Part shown: positions 8,319-16,451 of the stretch, piece after piece
Layout of the letters: the number at the start of each line of letters is the position of its first letter
Numbering within the stretch: the stretch's first letter is position 1
Assembly (NCBI RefSeq): GCF_000421545.1
Contig: NZ_ATXF01000007.1
Location: 357,605-421,604, forward strand
DNA from: Agromyces italicus DSM 16388
Lineage (GTDB): Bacteria; Actinomycetota; Actinomycetes; Actinomycetales; Microbacteriaceae
Direction: 5' to 3'
Length of the DNA stretch: 64,000 bases
Position numbers and translations under genes: made by a program
Notes under the pieces: generated by a model
What the model saw: the letters and a program-made list of their open reading frames with translations, nothing else
What the model was told of the DNA's origin: nothing
The model's database searches: none

Positions 8319-9251
8319 ATGACGATCGCCTGGGCCGACGAGGCAGTGCACGTTCGGGCGCCCGGCAAGATCAACCTCTTCATGCGCGTGGGCGCGGTGC
8401 AGCCCGACGGGTACCACGACGTCGCGACCGCGTACCAGGCGGTGTCGCTCTACGAGGACGTGCAGGCGTGGCCCGACGACGAGTTCAGCGTCTCCTTCGG
8501 CGGCAGCGTCGACGTGTCGGCTCTGCCCGCCGACCGCTCGAACCTCGCGATCAAGGCGGCGAAGCTGCTCGCCCGCACCGCGGGTGTTCCCGGCGGCGTG
8601 CGACTCGAGATCGAGAAGCACGTGCCCATCGCGGGCGGCATGGGCGGGGGCTCGGCGGATGCCGCGGCGACCCTCGTCGCGTGCGACGCGCTCTGGGGCA
8701 CCGGCCTCACGAAGGAGGAGCTGCACACGCTCGCGGCCAAGCTCGGCGCCGACGTGCCGTTCGCCCTCACCGGCGGCACGGCGATCGGCACGGGGCGCGG
8801 CGACCGGCTGAGCCCCGCACTCGCGACCGGATCGTTCCACTGGGTGCTCGCGGTGGCCGAGTTCGGCCTGTCGACGCCCGGGGTCTATCGCGAACTCGAC
8901 CGTCGCCGCGAGGCGCACCCCGAACTCGATCCGGGTGTTGCGACCCCGGCGGTCGACGCCGAGGTGCTGCAGGCGCTGCGGGCGGGCGACGCCCGCATGC
9001 TCGCAGCGGCGCTCCACAACGACCTCCAGGCCGCGGCGCTCGGACTCGCGCCCGGACTCGGAGGAATTCTCGAGCTCGGCGAGTCGAACGGCGCCCTCGC
9101 CGGACTCGTCTCGGGGTCGGGGCCGACGATCGCATTCCTCGTCGACGACGCCGACTCGGCGATCGAGCTGCAGGTCGCGCTTTCGGCAGCCCGGCTCAAC
9201 GCCCTGCACGTGCACGGCGCCGTGCACGGCGCGCGCGTGCTGCGCGGTTGA
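8319..9251 (+). CDS. ispE: 4-(cytidine 5'-diphospho)-2-C-methyl-D-erythritol kinase
   Basis: GHMP-family kinase (310 aa) phosphorylating CDP-methylerythritol in the non-mevalonate (MEP) isoprenoid pathway. The N-terminal [14 protein letters not shown] motif includes the conserved Lys. The ATP-binding [17 protein letters not shown] lies near residues 104-120, and the C-terminal [13 protein letters not shown] is the third GHMP motif. The length is typical. Its product feeds IPP synthesis and ultimately the undecaprenyl carrier made by uppS at 61.8 kb. Position after rsmA and before an ABC-F gene is a standard actinobacterial arrangement. Confidence 0.96.
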   Translation: MTIAWADEAVHVRAPGKINLFMRVGAVQPDGYHDVATAYQAVSLYEDVQAWPDDEFSVSFGGSVDVSALPADRSNLAIKAAKLLARTAGVPGGVRLEIEKHVPIAGGMGGGSADAAATLVACDALWGTGLTKEELHTLAAKLGADVPFALTGGTAIGTGRGDRLSPALATGSFHWVLAVAEFGLSTPGVYRELDRRREAHPELDPGVATPAVDAEVLQALRAGDARMLAAALHNDLQAAALGLAPGLGGILELGESNGALAGLVSGSGPTIAFLVDDADSAIELQVALSAARLNALHVHGAVHGARVLRG

Positions 9252-9329
9252 GGCGGACCCCGATACGCCGGTCGTCGGGGAGGCACGCCAGCGCATCACC
9301 GAGACACGTCGCTCCTCGACCAACGCAGC

Positions 9330-9335
9330 TAGGCT
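9330..9335 (+). promoter_or_regulatory. -10 box (TAGGCT) for the ABC-F gene
   Basis: TAGGCT ends 9 bases before ATG 9345, predicting a transcript start within a few bases of the start codon. Confidence 0.45.
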
Positions 9336-9344
9336 CGTCAGGTC

Positions 9345-11225
9345 ATGGCACACCTCCTCGGCGCTGAGCGCCTGCATCTCGAGTTCCCGACGCGCACCGT
9401 CTTCGACGAGGTGACCCTCGGCATCGACGAGGGCGACCGCGTGGGCGTGGTCGGCCGCAACGGCGACGGCAAGTCGACGCTCATGAAGCTCCTCGCCGGC
9501 CGCCTCGAACCCGACGGCGGGCGGGTCACGCAGCGTCGTGGCATCCGCATCGGCATGCTCGACCAGGCCGACGTCGTCGACCCGGGCGTCACCGTCGCCG
9601 AGGGTGTCGTCGGCGGCATCGACGAGCATGTGTGGGCGGGCGATGCGAAGGTGCGCGACGTCATCGGCGGGCTGCTCGCGGATGTCCCGTGGCAGGCGCA
9701 GATCGGCAGCCTCTCGGGCGGCCAGCGTCGACGCGTGGGCCTCGCGGCCCTGCTCATCGGCGACTGGGACGTGCTCTTCCTCGACGAACCGACGAACCAC
9801 CTCGATGTCGAGGGCATCGCCTGGCTCGCGGGGCACCTCAAGGGCCGCTGGGCGCAGGGTCAGGGTGCGCTCGTCGTCGTGACCCACGACCGGTGGTTCC
9901 TCGACGAGGTGTGCACCGCGACCTGGGAGGTGCACGACGGGATCGTCGAGCCCTTCGAGGGCGGGTACGCGGCGTACGTGCTCCAGCGCGTCGAGCGCGA
10001 CCGCATGGCCGCGGCGAGCGAGGCGAAGCGGCAGAATCTCATGCGCAAGGAGCTCGCGTGGCTGCGTCGCGGCGCGCCCGCGCGCACCTCGAAGCCGAAG
10101 TTCCGCATCGAGGCGGCGAACCAGCTCATCGAGGACGAGCCGCCCATGCGCAATGCGGTCGAGCTCTCGCAGCTCGCGGTGTCGCGGCTCGGCAAAGACG
10201 TCGTCGACCTCCTCGATGTGAGTGTCGAGTACCCGTCGGCCGAGTCGGCGACGGGCTCGAAGACGGTGCTGCACGAACTCGAGTGGCGCATCGCGCCTGG
10301 CGAGCGCACCGGCATCCTCGGGGTGAACGGCGCCGGCAAGTCGACGCTGCTCGGGCTCGTCACGGGCGCCGTCGAACCGACCACAGGCCGGGTGAAGCGG
10401 GGCAAGACCGTGCGCATCGCGACCCTCAGCCAGGAGCTCGCGGAGCTCGCCGAGTGGGCCGACGAACGGGTGTCGGCCGTCGTCGCCGAACAGCGGGCGA
10501 GCTACACCGTCGGCGCCGGCTCGAAGGCCGTCGAACTCACCCCGGGGCAGCTGCTCGAGCGGCTCGGCTTCACGAGCGCCCAGCTCTCGACCCCGGTGAA
10601 GAACCTCTCGGGCGGTCAGAAGCGCCGTCTCCAGCTCCTGCTCATCCTGTTGCAGGAGCCGAATGTGCTGATTCTCGACGAGCCGACGAACGACCTCGAC
10701 ACCGACATGCTCGCCGCGATCGAAGACCTCCTCGACTCGTGGCCGGGCACCCTCCTCGTCGTCTCGCACGACCGCTACCTCATCGAGCGGGTCACTGATC
10801 GGCAGCTCGCGATCATCGACGGCCACCTGCGCGATCTGCCCCGCGGCATCGAGCAGTACCTCGAGCTGCGGGCCGGCGTGGATGCCGCGAGGCAGGCGAG
10901 TGCGGCGGCGCCCGGCGGCTCGGCGGGCGGGCCCGCCGCTTCGGCCTCGACGGCGGCGACCGGCGCGGCCGCCGGCGGAGCCGCTGCGGTGCCCGCACTG
11001 ACGGGGGCCGAACGCCGCAACGCCGAGAAGGAGCTCGCCTCGATCGACCGCCGGCTCGAGAAGCTCCAGGCCGAGATCGCGGTGCAGCACGAGAAGCTCG
11101 CCCGCCACGACCAGTCCGACTACGTCGGGCTCGGCGCGCTCGGCGACGAACTGCGAGGGCTCGAGGCATCCGTCGCCGACCTCGAGACCCGCTGGCTCGA
11201 AGTATCTGAGAATCTCGAGGGTTGA
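9345..11225 (+). CDS. ABC-F family ATP-binding protein
   Basis: Soluble tandem-ABC ATPase (626 aa) with no membrane segments. ABC-F proteins act on the ribosome rather than in transport. The first domain has Walker A GRNGDGKST near residue 38, signature LSGGQRRRVGLA near 124 and Walker B VLFLDEPTNHLD. A basic linker (about residues 215-265) contains RKELAWLRRGAPARTSKPKFR. The second domain has GVNGAGKSTLL near 326, LSGGQKRRLQLL near 422 and LILDEPTNDLD. A Gly/Ala-rich spacer precedes a C-terminal coiled coil (about residues 555-620) as in Uup-type members. The ABC-F class is clear. Whether it protects against an antibiotic or acts in housekeeping translation is not decidable here. Confidence 0.93.
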   Translation: MAHLLGAERLHLEFPTRTVFDEVTLGIDEGDRVGVVGRNGDGKSTLMKLLAGRLEPDGGRVTQRRGIRIGMLDQADVVDPGVTVAEGVVGGIDEHVWAGDAKVRDVIGGLLADVPWQAQIGSLSGGQRRRVGLAALLIGDWDVLFLDEPTNHLDVEGIAWLAGHLKGRWAQGQGALVVVTHDRWFLDEVCTATWEVHDGIVEPFEGGYAAYVLQRVERDRMAAASEAKRQNLMRKELAWLRRGAPARTSKPKFRIEAANQLIEDEPPMRNAVELSQLAVSRLGKDVVDLLDVSVEYPSAESATGSKTVLHELEWRIAPGERTGILGVNGAGKSTLLGLVTGAVEPTTGRVKRGKTVRIATLSQELAELAEWADERVSAVVAEQRASYTVGAGSKAVELTPGQLLERLGFTSAQLSTPVKNLSGGQKRRLQLLLILLQEPNVLILDEPTNDLDTDMLAAIEDLLDSWPGTLLVVSHDRYLIERVTDRQLAIIDGHLRDLPRGIEQYLELRAGVDAARQASAAAPGGSAGGPAASASTAATGAAAGGAAAVPALTGAERRNAEKELASIDRRLEKLQAEIAVQHEKLARHDQSDYVGLGALGDELRGLEASVADLETRWLEVSENLEG

Positions 11226-11249
11226 CGTCGCAGAAGCTGTGACCCATTG

Positions 11250-11263
11250 TGACCACGTGGTCA
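11250..11263. promoter_or_regulatory. Perfect 14-bp palindrome upstream of metQ (candidate operator)
   Basis: TGACCACGTGGTCA is a perfect palindrome centred about 150 bases before metQ and 21 bases upstream of a possible -10 box TAGCGT (11285-11290). That is the place for a regulator binding at or above -35. No SAM riboswitch fold was recognised in 11226-11408. The regulator is unknown. Confidence 0.45.
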
Positions 11264-11408
11264 ACAGCGCGAAGAACCTTCGCCTAGCGTAGAGATGCGC
11301 CCGCGATCGCGGCATCGACGCCCCCACTGAAATCAACGGTGGCGGAGCCATGCCTGCTCCACGCCCATCCGCACCCAGACCGCGGCGCCCGAAGCGAAAG
11401 GGAACCCC

Positions 11409-12311
11409 ATGTCACACCGCACCACGAAGCTCATCGCCGCACTCGCAGCGGCGCCCCTCCTGTTCGGGCTCGCGGCCTGCGCGACGCCCGCGGCCGGCGG
11501 CGAGGGCGAGGCGGCGAGCGAGGTCGTGAAGATCGGCGTCGTCGGCAAGGGCGACCCGCAGTGGGCCGCATTCGAAGAGGCCGCCGCCGACGGGGGCATC
11601 ACCCTCGAGATCATCGACTTCGGCGACTACGCGCAGCCGAACCCCGCGACGACCGAGGGCGAGCTCGACCTCAACCAGTTCCAGCACATCGTCTACCTCG
11701 CCGACTACAACGTGTCGGCCGGTGAAGACCTCGTCGCGATCGGCTCGACCGCGATCTACCCGCTCGGCCTCTACTCGACCAAGTACGAGTCGGCCGACGA
11801 CATCAAGGACGGCGAGACCGTCGCGGTGCCGAACGACCCGTCGAACCAGGCGCGCGCGCTGCTCGTGCTGCAGTCGGCCGGCCTCATCGAACTGAAGAGC
11901 GGCGGCACGATCTTCAGCGACCTCGCCGACGTCGATGAGAGCGCCTCGAGGGTCGAGGTCACCGCGCTCGAGGCCTCGCTCACGCCGACCTCGCTGCCCG
12001 ACGTCGCCGCCGCGGTCATCAACAACGACTTCGTCGCCGACGCCGGCCTCACCTTCGAGGACGCGATCGCGCAGGACGACCCGAGCGACCCCAACGCGCT
12101 GCCCTACGTCAACATCTTCGCCACGCGCGCCGAAGACGAGGACAACGCGACGTACAAGAAGCTCGTCGAGATCTTCCAGACCGACCCCGAGGTGCAGGCC
12201 GGTCTCATCGAGGCCTCTGGCGGCACCGGCGTGCCGCTCGTGACGCCCGTCGCCGACCTCGCCGAGTCGCTCGCCAAGGTCGAGGCCGACACGAAGGCCG
12301 CCAAGGGCTGA
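11409..12311 (+). CDS. metQ: MetQ/NlpA-family substrate-binding lipoprotein
   Basis: Extracytoplasmic solute-binding lipoprotein (300 aa) of a methionine-type ABC importer. The signal sequence ends in the lipobox LAAC with lipid-modified C24. The mature part shows the NlpA fold motifs: VVKIGVVGKGDPQW, ELDLNQFQHIVYL near residue 90, IAIYPLGLYSTK-like segment near 115, VAVPNDPSNQARALL near 140 and AAVINNDFVADAGL near 200. It is followed by ATPase and permease genes of the same system. The ligand is probably methionine or a derivative, by family; some NlpA relatives bind other amino acids or peptides. Confidence 0.92.
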   Translation: MSHRTTKLIAALAAAPLLFGLAACATPAAGGEGEAASEVVKIGVVGKGDPQWAAFEEAAADGGITLEIIDFGDYAQPNPATTEGELDLNQFQHIVYLADYNVSAGEDLVAIGSTAIYPLGLYSTKYESADDIKDGETVAVPNDPSNQARALLVLQSAGLIELKSGGTIFSDLADVDESASRVEVTALEASLTPTSLPDVAAAVINNDFVADAGLTFEDAIAQDDPSDPNALPYVNIFATRAEDEDNATYKKLVEIFQTDPEVQAGLIEASGGTGVPLVTPVADLAESLAKVEADTKAAKG

Positions 12312-12413
12312 TCGCCCGTTCCACCCGTTCCGCCGCGCGGGCGGCGGAGACCAACCCGGTCCCGCCGCCCGATGCGCGTTTCCAGAGGACCACGAGTCCG
12401 GAGGAGAACCACC

Positions 12414-13442
12414 ATGGCGCTCGTCGCGCTGAAGAACGTCACGAAGACGTACCCGGCACCCGAGAAGGGCGGCCGCGAGGTCGTCGCGGTCGACGACGTC
12501 ACGCTCGACATCGAGCCAGGCGACGTCTACGGCATCATCGGCTATTCGGGCGCCGGAAAATCGACCCTCGTGCGGCTCGTCAATGCGCTCGAGCCGGCCA
12601 GCTCGGGGTCGATCGAGTTCGACGGCCGTGAGCTCACGGGGCTGCCCGAGCGCGAGCTCCGCAAGATCCGGCTCGGCATCGGCATGATCTTCCAGCAGTT
12701 CAACCTCTTCAGCTCGAAGACCGTGGCGGGCAACATCGCCTACCCCCTGAAGGTCGCCGGCTGGTCGAAGGCCGAGATCGCCCCGCGCGTCGCCGAGCTG
12801 CTCGAGTTCGTCGGGCTCTCGGACAAGGCGAAGTCCTACCCCGAGCAGCTCTCGGGCGGGCAGAAGCAGCGCGTCGGCATCGCCCGCGCGCTCGCGACCT
12901 CGCCGCGCCTCCTCCTCGCCGACGAGGCGACGAGCGCGCTCGACCCCGAGACGACGCAGGAGGTGCTCGAGCTCCTCAAACGCGTCAACCGGGAGTTCGG
13001 CGTGACGATCGTCGTCATCACGCACGAGATGGACGTCATCCAGTCGATCGCGACGAAGGTCGCCGTCATGGACGGCGGACGGGTGATCGAGAACGGCGAC
13101 GTCTTCGATGTCTTCTCGACCCCGAAGAACTCCTCCTCGCAGCGCTTCGTCGCGACGGTCGTGAAGGGCCTGCCCTCGCCCGCCGAACTCGCGGTGCTGC
13201 GCGAACGTCACGAGGGGCGGATCGTGACGATCTCCTTCCGCGACGGCGACGCCTCGCAGGCGCAGGTCTTCCTCGAGCTCGCCCGGGCCGGGCTCGACTT
13301 CGAGCTCGTCTACGGCGGCATCAACGACATCCAGGGCCGCGCGTTCGGCCACCTGACGCTCGCGATCCGAGGTGAGGACGCGGCGACCGACGCCGCACTC
13401 GCCTCGATCGCCGCGCGCGTGGAAGTGACGGAGGCCGCCTGA
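12414..13442 (+). CDS. metN: Methionine ABC transporter ATP-binding protein
   Basis: ATPase subunit (342 aa) of the MetNIQ importer. Walker A GYSGAGKSTLVR is near residues 45-56, the Q-loop is in IFQQFNLF, the signature LSGGQKQRVGIARAL is near residue 146, and Walker B is LLLADEATSALD. About 90 C-terminal residues form the NIL regulatory domain (from roughly residue 255; VYGGINDIQGRAFGHLTL), which in MetN binds methionine and causes trans-inhibition. ATG 12414 has a good GGAGGAG site at 12399-12405, so the upstream in-frame codons are not used. The stop overlaps the metI start. Confidence 0.95.
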   Translation: MALVALKNVTKTYPAPEKGGREVVAVDDVTLDIEPGDVYGIIGYSGAGKSTLVRLVNALEPASSGSIEFDGRELTGLPERELRKIRLGIGMIFQQFNLFSSKTVAGNIAYPLKVAGWSKAEIAPRVAELLEFVGLSDKAKSYPEQLSGGQKQRVGIARALATSPRLLLADEATSALDPETTQEVLELLKRVNREFGVTIVVITHEMDVIQSIATKVAVMDGGRVIENGDVFDVFSTPKNSSSQRFVATVVKGLPSPAELAVLRERHEGRIVTISFRDGDASQAQVFLELARAGLDFELVYGGINDIQGRAFGHLTLAIRGEDAATDAALASIAARVEVTEAA

Positions 13443-14101
13443 TGGATCGCCTGTTCGAACTGGGTTCGGAGTTCTGGGTCGCCGCCTACGAGACCTTCTA
13501 CATGGTCGCCCTGACGCTCCTCGTCGGCGGAGCGATCGGCCTCGTGCTCGGGGTGCTGCTCTACAGCACCCGCCCGGGCAGCCTGCTGCCCAACCGCGCG
13601 GTGTTCAACGTGCTGAACGTCGTCATCAACTTCTTCCGCCCGATCCCGTTCATCATCTTCCTCGCCGCGGTGCAGCCGTTCGCGCGGTACGTGATCGGCA
13701 TCGGCATCGGCAACGACGCGATGATCTTCTCGCTGTCGATCGCGGCCTCCTTCGCGATCTCGCGCATCGTCGAGCAGAATCTCATCACGGTCTCGCCGGG
13801 AACGATCGAAGCGGCCCGCGCGATGGGCGCCGGCCCGGTGCGGATCCTCCGCACCGTCGTCATCCCGGAGGCGCTCGGCCCGCTCATCCTCGGCTACACC
13901 TTCATCGTCGTCGCGATCGTCGACATGACGGCGATGGCCGGCTTCATCGGCGGCGGCGGGCTCGGCAACTTCGCGCTCGTCTACGGGTACCGGCAGTTCG
14001 AGCCGGCGATCACGTGGGCGGCGCTGCTCGTCATCGTGGTCTTCGTGCAGGGCCTGCAGTTCTTCGGCAACTGGCTCGCGCGCAAGGTGTTGCGCCGCTA
14101 G
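13442..14101 (+). CDS. metI: Methionine ABC transporter permease
   Basis: Inner-membrane permease (219 aa) of the MetNIQ system with five predicted membrane helices. The ATPase-coupling EAA loop is visible as EAARAMGAGPVRILRTVVIPEALGP split over residues ~121-145. NLITVSPGTIEAARAMGAG is the conserved MetI segment. The start ATG shares one base with the metN stop (TGATG), showing translational coupling. The gene ends the operon and is followed by a long hairpin. Confidence 0.95.
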   Translation: MDRLFELGSEFWVAAYETFYMVALTLLVGGAIGLVLGVLLYSTRPGSLLPNRAVFNVLNVVINFFRPIPFIIFLAAVQPFARYVIGIGIGNDAMIFSLSIAASFAISRIVEQNLITVSPGTIEAARAMGAGPVRILRTVVIPEALGPLILGYTFIVVAIVDMTAMAGFIGGGGLGNFALVYGYRQFEPAITWAALLVIVVFVQGLQFFGNWLARKVLRR

Positions 14102-14131
14102 TCGGGGCGGGGTCGGCCATCCGCTCCGGCC

Positions 14132-14218
14132 GTGCAGAACTCAGGATGCTTCGTGCGGCACGCCGCGCGGATGCGCTCCGCGTGCGGCGCGGCGGGCGAA
14201 GCATCCTGAGTTCTGCAC
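14132..14218. repeat. Long intergenic hairpin, family i (copy 1)
   Basis: Two 22-base arms (14132-14153 and 14197-14218) are perfectly complementary, separated by a 43-base GC-rich loop. It lies between the convergent metI and marR genes, so it could terminate both. The core word CAGAACTCAGGATG is nearly repeated in a second hairpin at 27182-27267, and the two loops share GGCGCGGCGGGCG. This is more likely a dispersed palindromic repeat than a simple terminator, and there is no T-run. Confidence 0.75.
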
Positions 14219-14268
14219 ATGCCCGGGCGCGGGGCGGTGCCGAGACGCAACCCGACCGCCCCGCCGTT

Positions 14269-14766
14269 CTACAGCGTGTCGAAACCGAGGCTGAGCTTGC
14301 GCAGCAGCCCCGCCAGCCGCTTCTGCTCGGCCGCGGGAAGCCGCGAGAGCAGTTCGGCCTCAGCGTCGACGAGTCGGGTGATCGCGGCATCGACCCGGGT
14401 GAGGCCGGCCGGGCTCATCTCGACGAGGATGCCGCGCCCGTCGTTCGGGTCGGTCTGGCGGGTGACGAGCCCGCGCTCGACCAGGCGGTCGATGCGGTTC
14501 GTCATGGTGCCGCTCGACACGAGCGTCTGCTGGAGCAGCGCCTTGGGGGAGAGCCGGTACGGAGCGCCCGCACGACGCAGCGCCGAGAGCACGTCGAACT
14601 CGCTCGCCTCGAGCTCGGAGCGCGCGAACGCCTGTCGCCGCGCCCGGTCGAGGTGCTTCGCGAGTCGGGCGACGCGCGACAGCACCTGCAGCGGGGAGAA
14701 GTCGAGGTCGGGGCGCTCGCGCTCCCAGTCGTCGACGATCCGGTCGACCTCGTCGGCATCGCTCAT
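14269..14766 (-). CDS. MarR-family transcriptional regulator
   Basis: Winged-helix regulator (165 aa). N-terminal helices (WERERPDLDFSPLQVLSRVARLAKHLDRA) precede the DNA-binding core. Recognition-helix residues SSGTMTNRIDRLVERGLV are near residues 84-101 and the wing with DPNDGRGILVEMSPAG near 104-119. It ends in a dimerisation helix, with LPAAEQKRLAGLLRKL. ATG 14766 was chosen because a GATAAT box ends 6 bases upstream, which fits a leaderless transcript, and the protein then begins in the family-typical way. The target may be its own promoter; no obvious operator is visible next to it. Confidence 0.9.
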   Translation of the reverse strand: MSDADEVDRIVDDWERERPDLDFSPLQVLSRVARLAKHLDRARRQAFARSELEASEFDVLSALRRAGAPYRLSPKALLQQTLVSSGTMTNRIDRLVERGLVTRQTDPNDGRGILVEMSPAGLTRVDAAITRLVDAEAELLSRLPAAEQKRLAGLLRKLSLGFDTL

Positions 14767-14772
14767 CCCGCC

Positions 14773-14778
14773 ATTATC
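14773..14778 (-). promoter_or_regulatory. -10 box (GATAAT) for the MarR gene, leaderless
   Basis: On the minus strand GATAAT (five of six matches to TATAAT) ends 6 bases before ATG 14766, the leaderless spacing seen across this window. Confidence 0.55.
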
Positions 14779-14839
14779 GCGCGAGGTTTGCGGCATGGCA
14801 GACTTGAGGGCGCGTGCGCCGGGAAGCCGCCGCGCGCGA

Positions 14840-14911
14840 TCCGCCATGGTGTAACGGCAGCACGACAGCCTTTGGAGCTGTGAGGCCCAGGTTCGAATCC
14901 TGGTGGCGGAG
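14840..14911 (+). tRNA. tRNA-Gln (anticodon TTG)
   Basis: A complete cloverleaf can be drawn. The acceptor stem pairs TCCGCCA (14840-14846) with TGGCGGA (14904-14910), with discriminator G at 14911. The anticodon stem ACAGC/GCTGT encloses the loop CTTTGGA with anticodon TTG at 14872-14874. The T arm contains GTTCGAATC. No CCA is encoded. It reads CAA, and CAG by wobble. It lies 58 bases upstream of glmU. Confidence 0.97.
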
Positions 14912-14969
14912 CCCGACCACGCTGCACGCGGCCCCGCGTCCGAAGCATCCGTACTCACAGGAAGCCAGC

Positions 14970-16415
14970 ATGACCGACCAGAACCTCGCGATCATCGTCC
15001 TCGCCGCAGGCCAGGGCACCCGCATGAAGTCCTCGCTGCCGAAGATGCTCCACCCGCTCGCGGGTGCGCCGATCGTCGGCCACGTGCTCGCCACCGCGCG
15101 CGCACTCGACGCCGCCCACGTCCTCGCCGTGGTGCGCCACGAGCGCGAGCAGGTCGCCTCGGCGATCGAGGCGGGCTTCCCGGGCACCGTGCTGGTCGAC
15201 CAGGACGAGATCGACGGCACCGGCCGCGCGGTCGAGCTCGCGGTCGCCGCGCTGCCCGAGGGCTTCGACGGCGACGTGCTCGTGCTCAACGGCGACGTGC
15301 CGCTCCTCGACGCCGACACTCTCGCCGAGTTCCTCGGGCGCCACCGCGGCACCGGTTCGGCCGCCTCCGTGCTCTCGGCCGTCTACGACGACCCGAGCGG
15401 CTACGGGCGCATCGTGCGCAGCGACGCGGGTGCCTTCGACCGCATCGTCGAGCAGAAGGATGCCACGCCCGACGAGCGGGCCATCGCCGAGATCAACGCC
15501 GGCATCTACGCCTTCGGTGCGGCCGCCCTGCGCGACCAGCTCGCGAACCTCACGACCGAGAACGCCCAGGGCGAGAAGTACCTGACCGACGTGATCGGCC
15601 TCCTCCGCGCGGCGGGCAGCGAGGTCGAGGCAGTGCCGGTGGCCGAGCCCTGGCTCGTCGCCGGCATCAACGACCGCGCCCAGCTCTCCGAGACCGCGGC
15701 ACGGCTGAACGCCCTCATCGTGCGCGGCTGGCAGCTCGCCGGCGTCACGATCGATGACCCCGCCACGACCTGGATCGACCTCGCCGTGAAGATCGAGTCC
15801 GACGTGACGATCCGCCCGGGCACGCAGCTGAAGGGTGCGACCGTCATCGCGACCGGTGCGGTCGTCGGCCCCGACACGACCCTCGTCGACTGCGAGGTCG
15901 GCGAGAATGCCGAGGTCCGCCGCACCGACGGCACCCTCGCCGTCATCGGCGCCGGTGCGACGGTCGGCCCGTTCTCGTTCCTGCGCCCGGGCACCGTGCT
16001 CGGCGCCGACGGCAAGATCGGCGCGTTCGTCGAGACGAAGAACGCGCAGATCGGCGAAGGCAGCAAGGTGCCGCACCTCTCGTACATCGGCGACGCGACG
16101 ATCGGGGTGCACTCGAACGTCGGCGCCGGATCGATCACCGCGAACTACGACGGGGTGCAGAAGCACCGCACCGAGATCGGCTCGCACGTGCGCACCGGCT
16201 CGCACGGCGTCTTCGTCGCGCCCGTTAGGATTGGAGACGGCGTCTACACGGGTGCCGGCACGGTCGTCCGCAAGGAGGTCCCCGCCGGTGCGCTCGCCGT
16301 GAACGTGGCGCCGCAACGCAACATCGAAGGATGGGTCCAGCAGTATCGAGCAGGCACCGCGGCAGCCCAGGCGGCCGAGGTTGCCGGCGAGGCATCCGAA
16401 CCCGTCGTCGACTGA
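14970..16415 (+). CDS. glmU: Bifunctional UDP-N-acetylglucosamine pyrophosphorylase/glucosamine-1-phosphate N-acetyltransferase
   Basis: Cytosolic enzyme (481 aa) making UDP-GlcNAc for peptidoglycan. The N-terminal uridyltransferase domain shows LAAGQGTRMKSSLPKMLH at residues ~8-25 and VLNGDVPLL near residue 108. The C-terminal acetyltransferase is a left-handed beta-helix with hexapeptide repeats from about residue 265. It includes FVETKNAQIGEGSKVPHLSYIGDA in two parts and SITANYDGVQKHRTEIG. A ~25-residue Ala/Glu tail ends the protein. ATG 14970 follows AGGAAG at 14959-14964. The in-frame upstream extension would run through the tRNA and is rejected. Followed by prs, as is common in actinobacteria. 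Confidence 0.96.
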   Translation: MTDQNLAIIVLAAGQGTRMKSSLPKMLHPLAGAPIVGHVLATARALDAAHVLAVVRHEREQVASAIEAGFPGTVLVDQDEIDGTGRAVELAVAALPEGFDGDVLVLNGDVPLLDADTLAEFLGRHRGTGSAASVLSAVYDDPSGYGRIVRSDAGAFDRIVEQKDATPDERAIAEINAGIYAFGAAALRDQLANLTTENAQGEKYLTDVIGLLRAAGSEVEAVPVAEPWLVAGINDRAQLSETAARLNALIVRGWQLAGVTIDDPATTWIDLAVKIESDVTIRPGTQLKGATVIATGAVVGPDTTLVDCEVGENAEVRRTDGTLAVIGAGATVGPFSFLRPGTVLGADGKIGAFVETKNAQIGEGSKVPHLSYIGDATIGVHSNVGAGSITANYDGVQKHRTEIGSHVRTGSHGVFVAPVRIGDGVYTGAGTVVRKEVPAGALAVNVAPQRNIEGWVQQYRAGTAAAQAAEVAGEASEPVVD

Positions 16416-16451
16416 CGCACCGGCGGATCGCGGGTGGAGAGGACACAGCAG

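Noticed and set aside
8091..11351. Very long minus-strand frame of over 1000 codons opposite ispE and the ABC-F gene
   Set aside because: GC-rich codon bias leaves one antisense frame open. The sequence has no recognisable motif, and both plus-strand genes are certain.
11226..11408. SAM riboswitch before metQ
   Set aside because: I could not find the conserved core of the known SAM riboswitch classes by eye, so it is not annotated.
2139..14812. Thirteen-base string CAGACTTGAGGGC shared by the rsmI promoter region and the tRNA-Gln upstream region
   Set aside because: Only two copies, not palindromic, and in different positions relative to the genes; treated as chance.
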